Shown in pieces: positions 52,801-61,800 of a stretch of DNA of 64,000 nt (position 1 is its first letter; every line of letters starts with the position of its first letter). The DNA is from Lycocorax pyrrhopterus obiensis (lineage: Eukaryota; Chordata; Aves; Passeriformes; Paradisaeidae): positions 1,763,231-1,827,230 of the forward strand of contig JACSVZ010000013.1 of assembly GCA_014706295.1 (NCBI GenBank). Reading direction: 5' to 3'. The notes under the pieces are model-generated. The model saw nothing but the letters and a program-made list of their open reading frames with translations, made no database searches and had not been told where the DNA came from. The translations under genes were made by a program, and so were the position numbers.

Positions 52801-55800
52801 TCAGTCGAGCTCAGGACTTTGTGCTTTGATGACACTCTGAAGATACCATCAGTAAACTTCTGACTGCTCAACTCTGACAGGAAACCAAACCCTCCTTAGT
52901 GTCCCCAGAAGGTTCCTGGGTGTGCTGCTGCTTCCCCTGCACAGACTGATTAACTGGTACAATTAATTAATGTGTGACCAGAGATACTAAAGCCACTGCA
53001 CCTTCCCACCTTTGCCAATCCCATGGTACTGACAGAAAAAACATGGAAAAATACTGCACCTCAAATTCTTGGCTTCATGTCTAGAGAAAAGAAATCCCTG
53101 TGCAGGAAACCCTGCCACCAGCTGATCCTTCATTTTTACGGGTTTTTTTAGCAGAAGGAAATTTTCACTGCTGCTTCCCTACTATCCATGATGTCCCACC
53201 TGAACCTGGGGAAAAATGCTCCTTTCCAGTCTTTCCTTCCCCTCCCTTCCCAAAGTGATGCAGCACGTGCCAAATCAGTAGGATATGTGTTCACTACTTC
53301 ATTAACAGGGGTCAAGTATAAGTCAAATTTAAGTCAGATTCTGCCTGCAGGCTGACCTACAATTTCCAAGTCACTGCTATTTATAACTGATTTAATTTGG
53401 GAGAGGTGAGGAACCTGTATGGAATTTTAGTTTAGTTTCTTAGAAGTGAAAACCTGTGCTTTAAAAAACAACCCTAAGAAAACACCCGAGGGACTCCATT
53501 AGAAGTTACTCATGAATGTTGTCAGCTTGGCAAAGCACAACACTGAATGAAATCAGGGCTTGAGGAATCCAATATTAATGCTTTTCCCAGGACACTGGAA
53601 GGAGGCAAATCCTACCTGCTGCGGTGTTCGTAGCTGCCTTTGCACCGGAACTTGTGGGCTGGGAACACGGTGAAAATCCCTTCTTCCGAGCTGAAATATT
53701 GCCACTTAATTCCTGGGTTAGACTTCAGGTTATCAGCCAGGACTGCAGGGTGGAGAGGGAAAATGAAGCAGAGTTACAAAGGCAGCCCAGACTCAGAGGT
53801 TTCGTCACTCACGGCCTCTCTCGTGGTGTTTGGAGGAGAACAAGCAGGGCCCAACGTGAAACACAAACTGCTCTGCTTAGGATGGGTAAAACTCACTGGT
53901 AAAACCCCATTGATTTGCAAATAGTTCAAGTCTTTTGGAAACTCAACAGTGGATTTGACAGATTTGGTTTAATATGTGATGACAGTTCCTGAATCTCTGA
54001 AGTACACCCAGGTCCCGGGAAGGCAAGGCCGGAGCGAGGAAGGAAGAAATTAAGGCAATTGTATATAATATATATACACCCCTACATCTACCTGTAACAA
54101 TAAACACGTGGTCAACATCCTTTCCATAAAGGAAAAAACCTTCATGTTAAAAAATCCTTTTCTTTTTGGTGGAATAACTCCAAAATATGAAACAGGTTTG
54201 GTGCTCACAGCTCCAACCTGTTGCCAACACCTATTCTGATTTCTGTTTAAAAATCTCTGCACGAACAATTAGCAAAAATAGTTTTCCATGATGATGTGAG
54301 TTAAGGACAAATTCACTGTGCAGAAATAGATGAAAACGTTAAAAAAATATGGAGAATCTTTTTTTTTCAGGGAAAACACAGCACATTCCCTCCAAGGGTC
54401 ATGCAGTGGCCACACTCTCCAAGTGCCAAGTGGTGGCTCCGTGCTGGTCCCACCCTTCCTCACCCTGAGCATCTCCACCACTTTCTTGTTTTCGAAATCA
54501 TGGAATCACAGAATCATTGAGGTTGGAAAAGACCTTCAAGCCCAGTCTGTGACCAAGCCCCACCTTGTCCCCAGCCCAGAGCACTGAGCACCACGGCCAG
54601 GAATTCCTTGGACACCTCCAGGGATGGGCACTCCAAACCTCCCTGGGCAGCCCCTGCCAATCCTGAGCACCCTTTCCATGCACAAATTCCTGCTGATAAG
54701 CTCATAAAATTCAGAAGAAAGGGTAATAACAGTTCTTAGCAGCTATACTGCAACTTCCCTCCAGGTCCCTCAGGACTCTGAGGAGTGATCATTAATTACT
54801 CAATGCGTGGACAAAAAGGTACAACCAAGAAGGTCAGCGACACCTTCCCAAGCTCTGCAGTCCAGCAGGAGCTGAGCTCAGGATACAACCACGGTGGAGA
54901 GCTCAAACCCTCCTGGAGTTCACAGGCCACACTCATTATCTTTAAAATGTGGTACTTTCTTGTTAAAATAATCTCTAGGGAAGCACCAATTAACACGAGC
55001 AATGAAAGCAATTAAAAAACTACAGCTTGGCAACATGACCAAAACTGACTGATTAACTGGTAAAAATCTTGGTAGAAGCACAAAACATCCCAAATCCAAA
55101 AAAGTGTTTAATGCACCAAGGGAAACCAACGGAGTGTTCGGATACTGCGGAAATCCGGAGCATTCTGGACGGTTGTGTTTGAGTCACCTGAGGCAGAGGT
55201 GGCACAGAATCCCTGAAATGGTTTGGCTTGGAAAGGACCTTAAAAATCATCTTGTTCCAACCTCCTGCTGTGGGCAGGGAACAAATCCCACGGGCATTGG
55301 GAAGGGAACAGATCCCATGGGCACTGGGAAGGGAACCAATCCTGTGGGCATTGGGCAGGGAACAGATTCTGTGGGCACCGGGAAGGAAGAGATCCCGCAG
55401 GCATTGGGAAGGGAACAGATCCCACGGGCATTGGGAAGGGAACAGATCCCATGGGCATTGGGAAGGGAACAAATCCCACAGGCATTGGGAAGGGAACAGA
55501 TCCCATGGGCATTGGGAAGGGAACAGATCCCATGGGCATTGGGAAGGGAACAGATCCTGTGGGCACTGGGAAGGGAACAGATCCCATGGGCATTGGGAAG
55601 GGAACAGATCCCATGGGCATTGGGAAGGGAACAGATCCTGTGGGCACTGGGAAGGGAACAGATCCCATGGGCATTGGGAAGGGAACAGATCCCATGGGCA
55701 CTGGGATTTCTGCCTTGTAGTGCGGTGGGAATGTCCCATGGACCTTGTCTGCTCTCCCTCCAGCCTCGAGGGACGAAGGGATTGATGTTCATCCCATGGA

Positions 55801-58800
55801 ATCACCAACTTTGTCACACCAGTGATCTCAGGCAGCTCTAAGTCCCTTAAAACAAAAGGAAAATGCTCCCAGGAGAGAGGGAATGGGAAGTCATCAGCAT
55901 GGGAAGCACAAACCCCTCAGCATTAACAGGATTATTTTCCACTCAGGGCAGAACATCCTCTCTACTTGCAGCAGACTGAAAATAAAATCTGGGTGTTTGG
56001 TATCTTTCATTTTTACCTAGCAAATAAAGGGGATCACATCAGTTTAAAATGCATGAAAAAAAGAAAATATTTCCTTGCCATTTCTCTTTTCAGGTTCTTT
56101 GATTGCAGAACTCGGAGACCTGGCAGAGGGGGGCTCTGATTTCCAGCGCTTCACCTTTTGCTCAGCATTTCCCTTCAGCATTCCCTCAGGACTGGCACTG
56201 CAAATAGGCCGGTTTCACCTCCTGCATCTCCCTCATTATCAAATATGCCAATATTTGGGTTGGAAAGGACTGCAGGGCACATTCAAACCGTAGCCAGACA
56301 CTCTACAACCAAATACCCACACTGAGGATAGTCTGAGCTCCACATCCTCCACACTTTAGCACTTACTCAAGTTTCCCAGACTGGCTGTGGCCACGATCTT
56401 CTCTCCACACTCAGCTCAGAGTAATTACCCTGCACAAACCACTATCCCAGGCTTTCCCCACTCCTCTCTGCCAGTGTTTTACACTTCCCACAGCGCCTAC
56501 AAATCCCACTGGGATCCTGGGCTGGGACTGCTGAGTTCTGTGCAAAAATGCAGCTTCTCATGAGGAGAATTCCCTGCCTCGATGGACCAAGGACTACCAG
56601 AGATTCCTCTCCTCATCCCCCTCCAAAATCAAGTTTTTCTCTGAACTGCTGCTTCCTCCTGCAGGCAGAAGGGCAGTGAGACTATAAAACATTTAAATCC
56701 TTCTTTTTGTGTCCAGTCACCAGGATTTCATCATTCTGGGGGTGAAGTTGTTTTGTATAAAGAGGCTGAAATTCTGGTATTGAAGTTTTTGTTGTGAGTT
56801 CCAGAACTTGAAAAATGTAATTTCAAAGTTGACATGTGAACACTCAGTTAAAGCCTGGATGAAATAACTTGTCCAGTCTCATTTTACCAAAAACATTACA
56901 ATAAAGGAGTTCATAATTTAAAGGGTTTGGCTTTTTTTAATCCCTGCTATATTAAACATAAACTTCTCATTCTGGCAAGGCCACGAGCTGTATTTATTTC
57001 CCCACGAGAGTATGTGGATTTAAAAGTGTTCATTTTCCCCATAAAACAATTGGTTTTGAAACTCAAGCTCTGCTGTCCTTCCTCTTCACACAGCTGTGCT
57101 CATGTTTCCTCCAGCGAGTGTTAGTTCAGTAACACCCTCCCCAGGGACCACCAATTTTATCCTAACTCCGCTTTTTTTCCCCTTTTTTCCTTTTTCCTAT
57201 AGCCACAGCAGACAATCTCCCTGCAGATAAGCCATGGCTGAAAAATCCAGACTTTTTCTCTTTAAGCACATTCTTATTTTCCATCCACTCAAGCTGTAAG
57301 AATGCCCTGCAGATATTTCCTCAAGTCTTGGTCCTTGCCAGGACATACAGTAGATTATTTTTTTTAGCCTAAACCTCACTTACCCCGAACTTTCTACCCC
57401 TTCAGTGCCTGTGGTTTATTCCCACCTCCTCCTCCCAGGAAAACCAGCCATTGGAAAGGTTATTCCACCAAAGGACCCCAATAAAAAGCTGATTGTGAGA
57501 TGAGCTGCCTGCCCAGCCTACAGCTAAAGGCTAAATCTGTCAGAAAAACCTCAGAGCCCCTGCCAGGGCCTAAAGGGGCTCCAGGAGAGCTGCAGAGGGA
57601 CCTGGGACAAGGGACACAGGGAATGGCTTCCCACTGCCAGAGGGCAGGGATGGATGGGATATTGGGAAGGAATTGTTCCCTGGGAGGGTGGGGATGGAAT
57701 TCCCAGAGCAGCTGTGGCTGCCCCTGGATCCCTGGGAGCATCCAAGACCAGGCTGGACGGGCTGGGAGCAGCCTGGGATGGTGGAAGGTGTCCCTGCCAT
57801 GGCAGGGGCGGCACTGAGTGGGCTCTGAGGTTCCTCCCAACCCAAACCATCCCGGGACTCTGTGATTATGATCCTGTAATTCTTCATTAATGAGTGGATG
57901 TAATGATCCTGCTTTTCTAAAGTGAGCATCACCACTAAACAAAGACCCAGCCTTGATCCCACACTTCATGGAAGAAGCAAAGAGCCCCAGAAATCTTCAT
58001 GGAATCCCTTAATTCCGGACACAGACTGAGAATAAAAGTGGCCAACTGCCCACGAGCTGGCATTGCCAAGTGACTCCAAAACAATCTGACCCCAAACCCT
58101 GCTGCAGACTGGAAAAGTTGGAAAGCATGAACATGAACATCATTGAAATGATCATTCTCTCTAATTATAAATACCTCACAAGGCAAAAAGGACTTTTAGA
58201 TAGAAAGCCCTGTGTGATAGAGTTTATAAAACTTCAAAGGGAATGCGATATGATAACACTTAGCACTTCTAGATACCACTTTACATCTTCAAAGCACAGC
58301 CATTAACTAATTAATCTTCAAAGAACAGCACAAACAGTCAGGGAAAAAAAAAAGGAACTACTGAACATAATTGCTCATTATAAAAGGGTTTCTTACAGCC
58401 CTCCTCTTTAGCACTACATTTGCCGAGCTGCCGACCTCGGATCTCATCCCACAAAAACCAGGGAAGTTCAATTTTCAGTTCTCCTCTGACAAGTCCCTCC
58501 ATTAAAAACCTTCATGGTGAAGAAACAGCACCAAGAAATGTGTTTATTGTACAAGTGAGGACGTCCTCTAACTCTCCAGACAGATCTGATCCAGGATTTT
58601 CCCAGTCAAACCCAATTCCAGCTCCTGTGTTGTCACCAGAAAGAAAAGCTCTGCAGCTCAGCCACAATTAACATTCTGCTGGTGGCACGAGCCAGGACAG
58701 AGCCCTGCTCAATCCTTAGGACTCTGAAGGGAAAAGAAGTAAAAAAAAATCATTCATTTTAAGGAATGGGACCAGATTCCTCAATTAAAAGGATTTGGAA

Positions 58801-61800
58801 GGAGGGGGATTAACTCTTCTGCTCAAATAACCTCCCAGCCATTGTAACTCAGCCAAAAACCAGTTCAAAATACAGCAATTTAAGGAACATGACCAAGGCA
58901 CATTCTGGACTCGATGATCCTTTCCAACTCTGGGTATTTTATGATTCTAAGAGTTTAAATGATCAACACCTCGAACAAAACAGACAAAATTTATTGGGCA
59001 ACTTGGTGCCATCTCTGCATATTCCTGGGGAGCAGCGCTCTGCCCAAGCTGCCTGACTTGGAACAGACATCTCAGCACTTCGAAGGATGAGAAGGAGAAA
59101 GATTTACTGGTTCCCTGTTTATTCCAAAGGAAAAAAACCTCCAAAGGAATCTGACAACATAATGCACTGGCTCTGGGGAAGGTTTAATAAATAAAGGACT
59201 ATTCAGAGTGGCGAGGACAGATCTCTTCATCTAACTACCCAAAGCCTGTGCCTCCATCTGGAGAATAAAGACTTTCTCCTTATCTGTTTTGTACTAATGG
59301 CTAAAAGTAATCCAGATGCAAAACTCCAACCAAGATAAAACAAAATCTTTTTAAGATCTTAAAAAACATTGAAAAAGCTACCTAGTATCAAGAAAAAACA
59401 GTGGTAAAAGCATTGTTTTTTAAAGGCTGAGAAGAGACACATCCATTTCTTTCTCTCTCCCCTAAGATTCATGTTTATTTTAATTAAAACCCCAATAATA
59501 CCAGAAAAAACAGATTTGAACGTTCCATGAGCTCCATCACTCTCCTGAACACCCTGTTCAGGGTGGAATTTGGGGTTGCTGTCCACACCGAGGGCTGTCC
59601 CAGGCTCTGCTCCCGTGGCTTTGCCGGAGCCTGCGGTGCAAATTCCATTCCCTTCCAACACCTCCAACTTCACCACTCCGATCCCACTTTTTACGCTGAG
59701 CACGGAGCGGGCCAAGATTAACATTTCCAGAACTGAGGGCGAGGTGGAGCAGAGCTGAGCTGAAATTAATGTTTTGCCAGGAGCTTTTTATAGGCAGGAT
59801 TATTTAACTGCAGAACTCACGTGGGAAAGAGGGATACTCATGGGAATTCTGCCTTTTATGTTCAGAATGAAATGAAAAACTCGTTCAGGAAGGCAATGAT
59901 GAGAACATCCAGATTTGTGTATCTACAATTTTTGGGGCTTTTAAAGCATAAAAATAAGTGAGGCAGAGGTAGAACCTAAACCCAAAGTGCAACAGAGATT
60001 CCTCACCAGCTCTGCATGAGGACACTTATGAGAGAAGAAAGAAAATTATGGGATGAAGAGAAATTATTTTGTATTTGATCTGTGTCTTCTTTCAGAGGTG
60101 GTTTTAGCTTAATGTGAGTATTGATAGATTTACTGAGAACTGGCTCCAAGGGCTCTGTCCTGAGTACCCTCAGAGGTAAGTGGTCCCACAGAAAGCTAAA
60201 ATTAAGAGTTTCAAGACACAGATGACACTTTCAGCCCCCATTTCTAGGCTGACAGCATGTTCCCAGTTGGGGGATGCTGGGGCACTGAGAGCACTCCATC
60301 CCTCTAACCAAAACTGCTTTTTAAGACATTAAAAAACATTTAATGTCCCACTCCATTTCTATCCCCAGCCTATCCCAAGCCAATTCTTGTCCCAGCCCAT
60401 GAATTCCTTTGGGAATCCAGGGGTGCCACTGGATGGGCTTTAAGGTCCTTCCAACCCAACCCCATCTGTGATGATCTCCCAGACTTTCAGGCACAAGGAC
60501 CAAGGACATTCCTTGGACCTCACCTACACAAAACTTCTCTCTTCACAAGGTGTGCACCCAGCACCAACTTCTGTTTCTCCAATTAACCATTTCCATCCTG
60601 TTTTCCTGCCTCAATCCACTCTTTCCATCCCATTTCTCTCTTACAGACATTTCCTCCCTAATCAAAACCTCCCCCCAAGGCTGTTTCTGTAACAGGAGAG
60701 CCAGAGGAGAGTCTGCTGTCAATAAATCCCTGCTCTTACTCTCCCTCCAATTCCCTCTCCTCTCCTGCTGCCCTTTCCTGCCAATGCCATGTTTTGAAGG
60801 TTCTCCTTTCATCAGGAATCTTTCAAGCCAGAGGCAAGGGAAGAGGAGGCACTTGAGCCTCACTGCTGAGCCAGGACAGCAGCAACCTTGAACACCCACT
60901 CCCGCTGTTTTTGTGGGAATTCAAACCAGAAATTTAAATCATGTTTACAAGAAACTGCAACTTATTTGCTTTTCATCACTCAAAAATAAGGAACATTTCT
61001 TGAATACTTTTTTTAACCTCCAACTTCTGCAGTAGAAAAAGATTTCTGTTTAATTTAAACAAAAACCATGAAGCGATTTCCTTCAATGCCTTGCTCTTAC
61101 AACAGTGACTGTAAGCTTGCTTTCAAGAATTATTTTGATTAATTAGCAACTGCATGTGATTTTAAACATTATTTTAATGAGTTGTTTGGGTTTGGTCTTT
61201 TGTAATAAAGAGATGAGTAAAACAAAGCTCAGCAAATCATAATGAGTGAACAAAGAGTGCCTGGCTTTAGGATGGAAAACACCACACAAATCACGGCATG
61301 TCAGGAAATCAGCCTGGCCAGCACCTGCATCCAAGATGTGGGACACAATGGATGGGACGGAAAAGAATCTGTGGGGACTGCTCACTTTCCTTTTATATTT
61401 CATAGAAATCCAGAAAGCAGAGCTATAGGAAGAGAAACAGTAAGGGAATTCATAAAAATTTGGGGTTCTTCCTCCCATTTGTTGCAAGATGGTGAGGGTG
61501 GAATGACAGGTCTGCCACTTCATCAGTCAAGTTAATAAAACAAATCAGACTTTTCTTCCAAAAGACCTCTGAAAATTAAAATAAAATGAAATAAATCCCA
61601 AGTCTGCTTTATTCCCCCTGAAGAATTAACAAACAATCTTAGCCTCAAAATGAAATCTACAACCCAAATCTATTAATGGTCTCTGATTTACAACACCAAG
61701 CACCATAAAAAGTTGAAAAGTCAGATGGAACAGCTGGACCAAAGTCTGACTGAACCCAACTGAAATCCCTGTATTAATCCACACTGATTAGGATGCAAAA

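Noticed and set aside
55053..55841. Open frames of 245 (plus) and 254 (minus) codons
   Set aside because: Both are read-outs of the 27-bp minisatellite and flanking CR1; no start context, domain or splice support.
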